Assembly (NCBI GenBank): GCA_023614405.1
Contig: CM042697.1
Location: forward strand, 158,944,149 to 159,008,148
DNA from: Avena insularis
Lineage: Eukaryota > Streptophyta > Magnoliopsida > Poales > Poaceae
Length of the DNA: 64,000 nt
Direction: 5' to 3'
Of the stretch, positions 10,354-21,669 are shown piece after piece. The position numbers and the translations under genes were made by a program. A model generated the notes under the pieces. It was not told the origin of the DNA, ran no database searches, and worked only from the letters and a program-made list of their open reading frames with translations. The first letter of the stretch is position 1. Each line of letters begins with the position of its first letter.

Positions 10354-11647
10354 GAGCATCTCTAGCAGATACCGCATATCACGGTACTGCAAATGGCATA
10401 TGCGGTAAACCGAAAACCTGGTTTACCGTGCGAGATATATTGAACCGCAAAACAGAATATTTTGTTTTACGGTTCAGATATGCTGCATTTGTTTCGCGCC
10501 GTCTATCGTACTGCAAAATAACGTATACTGCAAATCAGATTCTGCAAACCAATAATTCAAACCAATATAAAAATTTCAAAGTTTTTACAACAACATGCTG
10601 TTAAACAACACGAATAAACGGGAAATAAACATGCTAGGCTTCCTAATGATTGGTTTCACCATTCGTAGCGGCACTTGCAGCAGCTCTGCGAGCTTTGTGT
10701 GCCTCGAGGATCTCCCTCCTTCGATCTTCCCATCACTTTTTTGTGATCGGATCTATATTCTCGGGGTCCATGGTCATAATGTTTCGTTAGTGATTGCAGC
10801 TGCCCTAGATTTTTCCTCTTCGAGATGGATCCTCCTCTCCTCACAAACTCAGCTTTGCGCTTCTCATCTTCACGAGTTGCTAGCCACATTTGTATTCTGG
10901 TTTCTTCTCTCTTGTCAACCATCTTGAGCTTGGTTTCCATTTGTTGTTCTGCCACTAGCAACTAGTGCTTTATCATTTCATCAATCTTGTCCCTCAACTT
11001 TTCGTGCTCAACCTTTCTTTTGATCTCTTCTTTCACCTTCTTCGCACCATCTAGCCTTTTTCTTTTTGCTTTCGGTTCCTCGTCTTCCTCATCATCTTCT
11101 TCCTCCAAGTTAATTGCAACACCGTTTCTAGGAGGTGGTGTCTCTCGATCTCGTACCCTCCACTTCTTACTGTCCTTGAGCAATTCCCAGCAGTGATGGA
11201 GAGCGAAAGGTTTCTTCCTCGAGGCAGCCATGTTCTTGTACCTAAGTTGGGAAACCTTGTCATATTCATCAATGTTTACCTCGCTAGGTGGGTGATTCTT
11301 GACTTGCTCGTAGGTGGCACTCCATCGACTGCAAGATTGTTTGATTGTATCCCACCGTCCTTGTAGAGATCTCAATGTGCGAGTGCTTCCTTTCAGCACT
11401 AGCTTGAAAAAATTGTCCTTGATCCGCTGCCAATATTTCTTCCGGGATTGGTCACTTCTGATGACAGCATCCGTGGACACACCTTCCCAAGACCGGATCA
11501 ATGCCGTGTCTTCTTCCACGGTGTAGTTTGTCGATCTCTTAGATTTTACCTTATCTTGAGCTACATCAAAGGCCTCCTCGTCCACCTCCTCTAGTTCATC
11601 GTTGTCCCACTCATCGGTCTCAGGCACTCCTTGCTCCACTTCACCAT
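10354..11647 (-). mobile_element. PIF/Harbinger (Pong-like) transposon, truncated
   Basis: The left terminus GAGCATCTCTAGCAGATACC follows a TTA (10351-10353). This is the usual terminal sequence and target preference of grass PIF/Harbinger elements. The subterminal region is full of short inverted motifs (GCGGTAAACC, GGTTTACCG). The body carries a minus-strand Myb/trihelix ORF, the typical ORF1. The element stops abruptly where the LTR of E1 begins at 11648. The transposase ORF and the second terminus are not found elsewhere in the window. Confidence 0.7.
10962..11647 (-). pseudogene. Myb/trihelix-like ORF1 of a PIF/Harbinger element, 5'-truncated
   Basis: The minus-strand frame runs open from the LTR junction at 11647 to a stop at 10962. 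It has no ATG near its beginning, so the start was lost when E1 inserted. It encodes an acidic segment, then a Myb/SANT-trihelix domain (TNYTVEEDTALIRSWEGVST, KYWQRIKDNFFKL, LRSLQGRWDTIKQSCSRWSA), then a mid-region with KKPFALHHCWELLKDSKKW, and a C-terminal coiled coil (EEEDDEEDEEPKAKRKR, KVKEEIKRKVEHEKLRDKID). In Pong-like elements this protein binds the subterminal repeats and works with the transposase. A host NAM-associated protein is the alternative, but the neighbouring terminus favours a transposon gene. Confidence 0.75.
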
Positions 11648-14321
11648 TGATACGTCCAAAAAGTATGTACTTTCCCGAACACTTTTGCTATTGTTTCTCC
11701 TCTAAACTTATGTGATTTGGATACAACTAACACAGACTGGCGCTGTTTTCAGCAGAATTACCTTGGTGTCTAGTTTTTGTGCAGAAAATCAACCATCAGG
11801 AAAAATCCCGGAAAATATGCCAAAAATCCTATTTCACCAGAAGACTCACGGAGCCAGAACACGAGACGGAGTGGAGTCCTGAGGGGCCCACACCACCCTG
11901 CCACGCGGGCCAGGCCTGGCCGTGCCTGGAGGGGGTGTGTCCGCCTCAGGCACCCCCTCGGCCTCCCTCTTCGCCTATAAGTTGCCTTCTAACCTAAAAA
12001 CTCAGGGGGGTCGACGTTTTTCCAGACAGAGTTCCGTTGCGCCGCCACCACCAGAAACCGCGATTCAGAACCAGAAACTCCGTTCTGGCACCTTGCCGGG
12101 ACAGGGAATTTGGAGAGGATCATCGCCATCATCATCACCGATGCCTCTCCACCAACCATCCATGTTCCCCTCATCCATGAGTTAGTAATCCCCCGCTGTA
12201 GGCTATGGGGATGGTAGGGATTGGATGAGTTCTATCATGTAATCGAATAAGATTGTTAGGGCATGGTGCCTAGTATCTCTATTAGTGCTATTTGACTTGG
12301 TTACAACTTGTTGTGCTTAGGGCCTGTTTGTTTGGGCTGTGGCTGGCTGGCTGTGGAGCTGTGCAGGGAAAGCTGTTGTGCAGGAAAAGCTACTTCTCTG
12401 AGTTTGACTGTTTGGCAACTTGGCTGGCTGTCTGGCTGTGTGCTAAGGAACTGTCTGTAATATCTCTAAAATTAATATAACACGTAAACTTCACTATTGA
12501 AGTGCATAAACACATATGTTATTATTACATACCATATGTCACATATTGGTTTGTCCAAAATACATTAGTTCGTATGAATTTCCCGTAGCAGTTTCGTTTC
12601 ATATGAATTGTCAGCAGTAGTTTTTCATATCCCTACCGTGTATGGGGGAAGTTTTTTCGAGAGAATGGACTCCTTGAGCGTTGAGCCAATATCCGGCGGG
12701 GGAGCGAGCGAAGTACCACTGCCTGCTGGCGATTTTTTGAGAGAATGTTTAACATGGATGATAACAGGGCATGACCAAATTCTCTGGAGAAATTCTAATC
12801 CTCTCAGATAAACCAAAACAGGAAATTCTCCTAGAACGCCACCCCCCACATGGAACTCCCTCGCCAGAAATAGTTGCATGACACGGGGATTTGGCAATCT
12901 GCACGTTGGTTGAAAGGAAAACATTGATTCGAAGCCTAGTTTTCTATGCTCGCGAAGAAACTTGTCACGCCATTACTGCCAGCACACGTACACAATTCGT
13001 CGAACACCTGATGCGCCTACTTCCCCCACTAATTGAAATATTCCCGCGAGATGTTCCTGGAGGCAGGGGATGGTGGAGGGAGGAGGGAGGCCGCTGGTGG
13101 CTAGGAGAAGTGGTCGGCGAGGAGAAGACAAGGAGGAGGACGAAGGGGAGGAGGCGGGGAGGAGAATGGAGGGGAGGAGGGCGGCGGGGAGTAGGGAGGC
13201 CGCTGGCGGCAGGGAGGAGGGTGGTGGGCGGCGGAGAGGAGGCAGGGAGGAGGACCCGAGCTGGCGGCGGCGCTGGCGATAGGAGGGTGCGTACGGGGAA
13301 GTGGGGGGTGGAGGCGCTGGGGAGGACTCGTGTACGGGTGTGTGGGGATTTTTTTCCTGGGAACCTGGGTCGGGAAGAGTTTGGGTGGAATTTTGTTGTA
13401 AATTAGGTGAACAACATGTCCAAATAAAAAAACGGTTCGCCCGCGGCTGCGGGAAGTTGCGGGAAGCACCCCCAGACGTGATTTTGGCTGATAGGTCTGT
13501 TGTAAGAAGTACTTTAGCAAAAGCCCAACGCATAGCTGCCCGTTTGTTTCGTTTTTCTGGCTTTTTTCAGTGGAGAAGTGGTCAAAAGCCCAAACAAACA
13601 GGCCCTTAATGCTTGTCACTAGGGCCCGAGTGCCATGATCTCAGATCTGAACTTATTATTAATTCATGATGATAGTATTGTTTGTGATCTTATCTGCAAG
13701 TTGTGTACACATATCATTATCCGGATCCAAAGGCACCGAAGTGACAGAAATTGGGACAACTGGAGGGGATGGCTGTGATGTGAGGATAACATTGTTCACG
13801 GAGTGTTAATGCTTTCTCCGGTGCTCTATTAAATGGAGCACCTTAATTTCCAGTAGTTCCCTTGAGGCCCCGCTACAACTGGCTGGAAGGACAAAAGATA
13901 TTGTGCAAGTTCTCATTGCGAGCACGCATGACTATATATGGAGCACATGCCTATGATTGTTTAGTACTTGGATGCTTTATCTTATTTATCTGCAGTTTCC
14001 CTATATCTTGAAGTTACATGTTTAGACTTGTCCATGCAACGCCCGTCCATCCATCCCTATGCCTACCGCGCTCATATCCTACTGTTTGCTACTACTGTTA
14101 CTATTGCTCTTGTTTTACAGCTGCTGTTACTTTGCTATTGCTACTACAAAACTTTTGCTACTGATAAACTACTATGAGAAAAACTATTTCTAGGTGCAGC
14201 TGAATTGACAACTCAGTTGTTAAGACTTATAAGTATTCTTTGGCTCCCTTGTGTCAAATCGATAAATTGGGTAATACTACCCGCGAAGACTGTTGCGATT
14301 CCCTATACTTGTGGGTCATCA
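11648..14321 (+). repeat. 5' LTR of E1
   Basis: It starts TGATACGTCC and ends GGGTCATCA, with inverted termini TGAT/ATCA. Removing the nested PIF/Harbinger element leaves about 1385 bp, close to the 1363-bp LTR of E6, with which it aligns throughout. A TATA box CCTATAAG lies at 11974-11981, just after the GC-rich hairpin module (about 11880-11965). Confidence 0.9.
12320..13605. mobile_element. Non-autonomous PIF/Harbinger-type element inside the E1 LTR
   Basis: A 1286-bp element with perfect 19-bp terminal inverted repeats (GGGCCTGTTTGTTTGGGCT) is flanked by TTA on both sides (12317-12319 and 13606-13608). The E6 LTR has the uninterrupted site, reading GCTTAATGC across the junction, which confirms the insertion and the 3-bp duplication. 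The interior has a purine-rich, GC-rich stretch (13060-13290) with long but featureless open frames. No transposase is encoded. Confidence 0.92.
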
Positions 14322-14332
14322 AGACTATTTTA

Positions 14333-14350
14333 TGGCGTCGTTTCCGGGGA
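14333..14350 (+). other. Primer binding site of E1 (tRNA-Asp type)
   Basis: TGGCGTCGTTTCCGGGGA lies 11 nt after the LTR end. It is complementary, with two changes, to the 3' end of plant tRNA-Asp including CCA. Confidence 0.8.
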
Positions 14351-15670
14351 TCATAGCTTTATTTGTAAGTTCACTTGGATCTATTATTGTTCACTGCTAT
14401 TCCTTTCATCATGGGGAAGTCTCGTGATGGAAATTTTCCTATTTTACCATCCACTACAAGAAGAGGTACAGTCCTAAACACATCTGCTGCTCTTGATTCA
14501 CCGTCTGTTATAACTAAGCTTGTTACACCACCAACACATACACATTCTACACACACTGCTACTACTGCTGAATCTGAAATTTCTTCTGATACTCATGATG
14601 TTACTTCTACTGTGCTAGAAGCGAGTGGTTCATTAGGTCCTTTCCTAGATGCTACTATTGCTAGAACTATTTTGGGAAACACTAAAACTCCTAGTGAAGA
14701 CACTATTACACATGTTAGCTCACCTGGGTCTATAGAGAGATATGATATTAGTGATGGTTACATTGAAATGACTGATGAATTTATTGAAGAGTACCAAAAC
14801 ACACATGGTGCTAGTGCTATTAGGAGTCTCCTTGAGAGACATACCATTATTCCTAAACCGTCTTCTGATGCTAAGTTTGCTACTTCTCCCATAGATATTA
14901 AATATGAAGATTATGATTTCTCTCTTGATTTATCCTATATAGACATTTTTGAGAAAGAACCTTTTTTTGGGACTGAAAATGAGAGTGCAGTGGCACATAT
15001 GAATGAGCTTTCCACTATGATTGCCTTATTCTCTAATGATTTTAATATACATAAGTACTTTGTTACTAAGATCTTCCCTTTTCACTAAAAGGAGAAGCTA
15101 AATCTTGGTTTAAAATATTACCTCTTGGATCCATTGATAGCCCTGATTGTTTGATAACTTCTTTCTTCCAGAAATATTTTCCTCCTAGTGCAAGACATGC
15201 TGCTTTGCAGAAACTTTTTGATTTTAAACAGGGAGAAGAGAAGAAATTTCCTGAGTCATGGAAAAGGTTCTGTGCCTTGATCATGCATATCCTGGATGTC
15301 CATTACCTAAAAATGAGCTTCTTGATATTTATTATAATGGACTAACTGATGATTCTAGGACATACCTAGATAGTTTTGCTGATTGTGTTTTCAGGAAAAG
15401 AACTCCTATAGATGCTGAAAAATTAATGGCTAAAATAAGCAAGAATTATGATGATTGGACTTCAACTGAGCTAAATACACCTGAAGCCATTACTCCTGAA
15501 CCAGCTGTGTCTGAACCAGTTCCAACACCAACACCAAAGAAGAGGGGAATGATTGCATTAAATGATGAAGTGATGAAAAAACTAAGAAATATCTAAAGGA
15601 GAAAGGTATTAGAGCTGAAGATGTGAATAATCTACCTCCTATAGAAGAATTATGTAAGCCAATTCCCCAC

Positions 15671-18600
15671 TGTAACGCCCCCGAATCGGGTCTATGTAGA
15701 TCTTAGCATTTCCCGCCAAAACCCGCATAGAAGCGATTCAAAGACGTCCACCAGATACTTTCGTGTGGGTGGGATTTGATTACAAGTAGTTACATCACAA
15801 TAGTTTACAATAGAGTCCACAAAAACTTATATATACAACAACGATCCAACAAGTGAAGAATACAAAAGGTATAATATGAAGATGCAACTCAAGAAGAAAG
15901 CAAGATAGTGTCCGAGTACGGACAAGACCCAAATGGGACTAAGAGTCCTGGAGAATAACCAAGCATTGTCCAACCCTGCCCAGGCCAAGCCGTAAGGGTA
16001 ACCTTGCTACCATCGTCAATTACATACCTGTCAAGCCAAAAGGGTGTCGGCAAAGGGCAAAGGAAAAACAAAAGGAGAGCGGTCAATACTGAGGCCAGTA
16101 CACGGCGAGACTAGAATTCGGCGGTCCTCGCCTACATAGGTATGGTGGGCTAAGCGGCAACAAAGCTTGCACTATCTAACTTATAGATACACGCTACAAC
16201 TTCGACTATTGGAGCGAGATAAGAGAGCGCTATGCGGTAACAATAATATAACACCAAAAATAACCCATTCGAAGATTTTCCCCTCGAAGACCAGTCGAGG
16301 AATTCCTCTTACAGAACACACACGGTGACAATTTTAGTTAAGCAGGTGTTTAGTTGATAAGGCTAATTACTAGTCATATTGTTAAGGAGGCAAATTATTA
16401 GTGGTGTTGTCTATGATCATGACACTGTACTCCTGAGGCGCCCATAACCGTGGACACATGGCTTCTCGAAAAGATTTACCCTGCAGGGGTGCACTACTGT
16501 ACCCAAACGCATGCTCAACCCTTCAGGCAACGTATCACGCGTGCCATCCGAATCTCACAACAAGAGCTGTCCCTTAACTACGCGCATATCTAGAGGCATC
16601 ACCTACTGTGGGGAACCAACCAAGAGGTACGACGATTCTCAAGGAAGACACAGCGTTTGCGCCTACTGGTGGATCGGGCCTTGCGGGGTAACTTGTACAC
16701 ACCGTGGGTGCCGCCACCGTGTACCGCGATTTATGTATGCAAGCCATGGCAATCCACCAAAACATCAAGTCCGGAGACATGTTAACTCACCCTGTCCGAG
16801 GACATATTATGTGTATGCACCAAATGGAAAACCAATTTTGTAACCCTCTGGATATACGAATAGCGCCGGTAGTTGAGGGGGGGGTTCCCAGAGGCCCCAC
16901 GTTTGGTTAGCGTGATCAACTCAGAACTGGTATCATAGAACGAATGGGTCCTAGGTCGGCTCAAGCAGTTCCCAAAGGTGGTCCCTGTCGAGGCCTTATC
17001 ATTAGGTGAAACCATAACCAACAACATCAGATTAATTATCTTATCACCAACCATATCCGAGTATTGTTCCACCTGTATGAGAGCGGTACTAAGCATGCCT
17101 ACGACTCGCAAGGACAAAGATAGCTAATCAAACAAGGCAATAGGATAACCAAGGCAGTATAGTGGAGCAGGTAATTAAAGGGGATAGTACTAAAGCATCG
17201 ACAATAAAGATAGCAATGGATCAATTGGAGGAAGTAAAGACTATAAATGCAAAATAGGTAGAAGGTGGAGAATGCTCGCCTGTGAGACAAAGTCGGGTAG
17301 CCGGAGGCTTGTCGTAACTCGCATCCACTCATCGTCCTATCCGATGAAGAAGCAAAACACTAGAAGGAACAACCGGTGCAATATTCAATACTAGGCGGAA
17401 GACCCGGCATGTTTATGATATGATGCATGGCATGGAAATATGCGGCCTAACTTAGCAATATTAAGTGGAATCAGAATCCCGACAAATAAATATTATGGTT
17501 CAAGTTGTTTATCTACCCCGCAATTTAAATGTTCTCTTAACAAGATATAACATAACATCAATTCACTACTCAATATTAAATGGAACCGGGACAAGACAAA
17601 TAGCACTCTCATATATTTCATATTTATTTAGTAGATGAATCGCCATATATACCCAAACAATAATATATGAGTGCAACCAAGGATAGTTTAATATGCACAA
17701 GTTATATTATATTTATCAAAATAGGGTATCGGGAAGGGGGTCACACATTGGGTTCGACGATCTTGGGCTCCGGGGGTTCGGTTTGGTCTCGTCGGGATCG
17801 GTCTTCGGAAAGGTCTTTGGGTCCGTGGAGGAGTACTTGACACCCTGAAATGGGAATCCTCGCTGGCCTCACAGCTGATGGCGAACTTGAATCGGTGTCG
17901 ACGGTCCATCACGATCGATCTTGGCGTGGTACTTGCGACGATCTTGTGTCAATACAGGTAGCCCGGAGACCTTCAGCAGCGCACGCATGTCACCAACACT
18001 TAGATAGTCTCCATCTTTGCCTTCAATTGAACAGCACCACCCCACACTGCAGCATGGTTGCAACGGGCACCAACTAAACAAGGTCACATTTAGGCTGCAG
18101 GAAGACCACGTCTCGCTCGGACATTGGCTCAAGCACCTTGCCGTCATGACGCGACGGGAGGGTCGACGGACTAGGAAGAGGTCGCTGGGAGGACGTGCGC
18201 GTGCAGGAGAACAGGACCGCCTGCGGCATTTGACCGGAACATATAGGTAGACGTGTGGTCGACCGGGATGGGGCAGAGACGAGGAGGCACATGCGGGCGG
18301 CGCGCGCTGGCCAGAGGCAGAGCTTCGCGGTGGTGGCCATGGCGCGCGGCCAGCGGCTACGGAGGTCGACCAGGGGGGACAAGGGCGGAGGAGGCGAAGG
18401 AGACTGGCGACGGTCGGCGCTGGAGAGGCCAGGTGGCAGAGCTTGAGGACGAGGAGGGCCAGACGATGTCGACGGCGGCCGGAGAGGAACCGGCGGTGCG
18501 TGGAACAGAGGCGAGGGTTCGGCGGCCGGTGGGATCAAGGTCAAGGCCCAGGCGGCGGTGGGGTTCAGAGGGAGGCGGCGCTGGAAATCCACGAAGGAGG

Positions 18601-19176
18601 CGGCGGACCAGGGTCGCGATAGGGAGATGGTGGTGACCGAGTGCGTGATTCGTGTGCGTGCGTGGGTCGTTGGGGCGTGGTGGTGTGCGTGATCGTGTGT
18701 AGCAGGTGTGTTGGGTTGTTGTGTGCGTGAGTGTGTGTGTGTGTGAGTCCTGTTGGGTCTGGGGTGTTGGGTGCGTGCGTGTGTTGTGCCAGGATGTGGA
18801 GGCGAGAGCTGGGGGAGTTGGTTTGGTCAGGGGTAGATGGGATGCTAGGGTTAGGGTTAGAAAGAAAAAGGGAAAAGGATTATTTATATAGTCCAAAGTA
18901 GACTAGATACGACTAGTTTTAGACCAAAACTTTAGACGGACTTTTAGCCTAATTTTATTTATAAATCAAGAAAGCTTCTGCCGCGAGAAATATTATTTAT
19001 TTTAATTTTAAAATAAGAACAAGAGACGGGTTTAGTGAAACTACATGGATATTTAGTAAAACAAAATATGGTTTGATAAAATAATTTTACGGGTAAAATA
19101 TGCATGATGATGTCATGATGATGCACACAATAAAATACTAATAAATTTCTAATTTTTAATATTTCCGGGCATTACA
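15671..19176 (-). mobile_element. S1: solo LTR (3.5 kb) in the E1 gag ORF
   Basis: The 3506-bp insertion starts TGTAACGCCC and ends GGGCATTACA. It is flanked by the 5-bp duplication CCCAC (15666-15670 and 19177-19181), and removing it rejoins the E1 reading frame. No primer site, polypurine tract or pol is inside, so it is best read as a solo LTR left by LTR-LTR recombination. A minus-strand TATA box (TATATAAATA, 18881-18890) and a region shared in orientation with the E4 LTR indicate minus orientation. A (GT)n microsatellite lies at about 18728-18746. Long arginine-rich frames around 18074-18896 are GC-rich shadow frames. Confidence 0.88.
16441..16496 (-). repeat. Conserved long-LTR block, copy in S1
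   Basis: Read on the minus strand it contains CCCTGCAGGG, then a TTCTCGAAAAG-like core, then GGTTATGGG. It aligns with blocks at 33311-33365, 40342-40395 and 45264-45320, which belong to otherwise different LTRs. Confidence 0.75.
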
Positions 19177-20606
19177 CCCACTCATCCACTATTAAGGTGC
19201 ACTCTGTCCAACACTATGATGAAGGTGATATTCCTTATGGTAAGCCTCCTGATCAATGCTTAGAGGAACTTGATATTTTTATTGTTAAACAAGGTAATTT
19301 TAATAAACAAGTTCAGAATAATTTATTGGAAAACTCTAGAGATATTAATGAGTTGAAAGATATTGTGCAAAGAACTGCTAATGATGTTAAAATGCTTTGT
19401 AAACACTTTCAAATGGTTCAAACTCATATTGATCAACTTTCTAAGGTACAAAAAGATATGCTAGTTAATGCCTCGGGAGATAAACATGCTTATGGAATTA
19501 GAACTAGGAGTGGTGCTGCCACTCAAGATCCTTTATATCCCGAAGGACACCCTAAAAGAATTGAGCAGGATTCTCAACAAGGTGAAAGTAGTGGTAGTCC
19601 TCATAAGAGAAATAAAAAGAAACATAAAATAGTTGAGGAACCACGTGAACCTGCTGTAGACCCCAATAGTATATCTGTCTTTGATGCTGAAATTGAAAGT
19701 TGTAAGGATAAAAATGATGCTCCTGATAAGGAAGAAGTTGAGGAAGAACCTGAGAAGCACACTAAGAATACTAGGTACACTAAGGAAGATTTTATAGCTA
19801 AAAAACATGGTAGTGAAAGAGAACCTTGGGTGCAGAAACCTATGCCTTTTCCCAATAAGAAACACAAGCCAAAGGAGGAAGAACACTATAACAAGTTTTC
19901 TGAGTGGATGAAACCTTTATTTTTGCAAATTACTTTGACTGATGCTATTAAGTTGCCTCCTTATTCAAAGTATATGAAGGATATTGTCTCTAATAAAAGG
20001 AAGATTCCTAATGAGGAAATTTCTACTTTGCTTGCTAATTATTCCTTCAATGGTAAGGTTCCAAAAAAACTTGGTGATCCAGGTATACCAACTATTCCTT
20101 GCTCTATTAAGAATAATTATGTTAGAACTGCTTTGTGTGATTTGGAAGCTGGAGTTAGTGTTATGCCTTTTTCTCTCTACAAGAGACTCCATCTAGAAAA
20201 GTTGATACCAACTGATATATCTTTGCACATGGCAGATAAGTCTACTACTATTCTTGTTGGTATATGTGAGGATGTTCCTGTTCAAGTAGCTCATAATTGC
20301 TTGGTTTTAACTGATTTTTTTGTGCTTGAGATGCTTGAAGATGATAATATGTCCATTATTCTTGGGAGACCTTTTCTTAATACTGCAGATGCTGTTATCA
20401 ATTGTAATCAAGGAAAAGCAACTTTTGATATTAATGACAAAGAGCATATTGTCTATTTCCCAAAGAAGATTGATAAGAGCTATTGCCTGAATTCCATTGA
20501 AAATATTGAGGGCATCAAAGTTGGAGAAATATATTGTCCCATTCCACAAGGAAGTTTTGAAACTATTATGATTTGGACTATTGCTATCAAGTTTGAGGTA
20601 ACATAA

Positions 20607-21669
20607 TCACTTCATATAAGATTGTTTTGGTAAAAAGACTTGATCAACCTTGTTAACAAAGGGATTTTAATGAACAAAACAATGCTTTCAAAGTGGTTAT
20701 ACTTGCTCACTTTTATTTTTTCTCCTTCCTAGTCTTTGCTTTTTCTCTTGTTAGCTTTAGTTTTGCTAGTTGTTTCCTTGTTAGAGTGTCTTAGAACTTC
20801 TGTAGTTTTGGTTCTTGTTTGCTTTTGTTTCTTCTAAAAAATCTTTTTCTACGAGAAAATCAATTTTCATAAAAATAAAGTCTCCCGAAAAATCCCTGAA
20901 AATTCATATTAAATTTTTCCTCAAAAAAGGGGCAGAGGGACACCTGGAGTGGCCCAGGGGGACCCACCAGACCAGCACACCCCCTGATGGTGCGGCCAGC
21001 CCCAGGGCACGCCTGGCCTGGGTGGGGCCCACCTATGGCCCTCCAAGTTGTCTCCTTCCAGCCACTTCTTTCTCTCTCCCGAAAAACACCGGAAAACTTT
21101 CTCAAGCTCGAGTTCCTGTTGTTCTTGCTCCTGATTTTAGATCTCCTTGCTCATCCCATCTTTGATGCTGATTTTTGGAGGGATTGCTCCTTGGTATGTG
21201 CCTCCTCCGCTTGTCCAATTAGATTTGTGATTGGTAGATTGCATCTTGAGTATTTTGCTGATGTAGGTGACTGGTTGTGTGATCTTGCATGCTTGTTCTA
21301 TGCTTAGAGATTTCATTTTATGCATGTTTAGCCCTCTATCAAGTTCCTATAGTAGTTCCTCATCATTTATCAACTTGGAAATTACTTGGTTTGATGTTTG
21401 TCTAAATGTTTTAGAAAAAAAGGTCATGGACAACCACACCTTTGAAGAAGTGTTTGAGAGTGATGCACCTAGGAGAACAAGGCCTTCAAGATCATCCTCC
21501 TGAGCCAGGACATTATACAATGAGGATCTCATTACACCGCGTTTTGGCAACAAGGGAGATGAGGGGGATGCGCACCCTTCTACCTTCCCTTATCCTACCT
21601 TTTTGCAGGCTGCAGGGATTCTCAATGATTTCCTAACCTTGGTTATGGAGGGTTGTACTAACTAGTTAT
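20607..21669 (+). other. E1 internal spacer between protease and downstream ORF, with GC-rich module
   Basis: About 1.06 kb without coding sequence. The first part is T-rich. From 20860 it mirrors the LTR: AAAATCCCTGAAAA-like sequence, then a GC-rich block at about 20930-21050 (GGCCCAGGGGGACCC, GGGCACGCCTGGCC) that resembles the hairpin module of the TGATACGTC LTRs. No TATA box follows the block, unlike in the LTRs. Confidence 0.65.

Larger units (their letters stand above)
14411..20606 (+). pseudogene. E1 gag-protease ORF, frameshifted and split by a solo LTR
   Basis: An ATG at 14411 opens MGKSRDGNFPILPSTTRRG. The gag core comes after a frame change near 15085 (GEAKSWFKILPLGS, SFFQKYFPPSARHAALQKLF, EEKKFPESWKRFCALI) and another near 15300 (KNELLDIYYNGL, AEKLMAKISKNYDDW), matching retrotransposon gag of Athila-like elements. 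S1 interrupts it at 15671-19176. The frame then continues from 19182 (CLEELDIFIVKQGNFNKQVQ), through a lysine- and glutamate-rich linker, to a retropepsin-like region (GDPGIPTIPCSI, LCDLEAGVSVMPFSLYKRL, MSIILGRPFLNTADAVI). The stop is at 20604-20606. The usual DLGA/DTGA active-site motif reads DLEA here (Gly to Glu, codon 20145-20147). No polymerase follows. Confidence 0.85.

Noticed and set aside
12973..13619. Long proline/serine-rich frames on the minus strand in the PIF/Harbinger element
   Set aside because: The composition follows from a purine-rich low-complexity stretch; no start context, domain or conservation supports a gene.
18846..18861. TAGGGTTAGGGTTAG, telomere-like
   Set aside because: Only two short units and not the plant TTTAGGG repeat; it lies in the leader of S1.
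18074..18896. Minus-strand frames of 170-180 codons in solo LTR S1
   Set aside because: They come from the GC-rich leader of the LTR and overlap in several frames on both strands; no known protein features.
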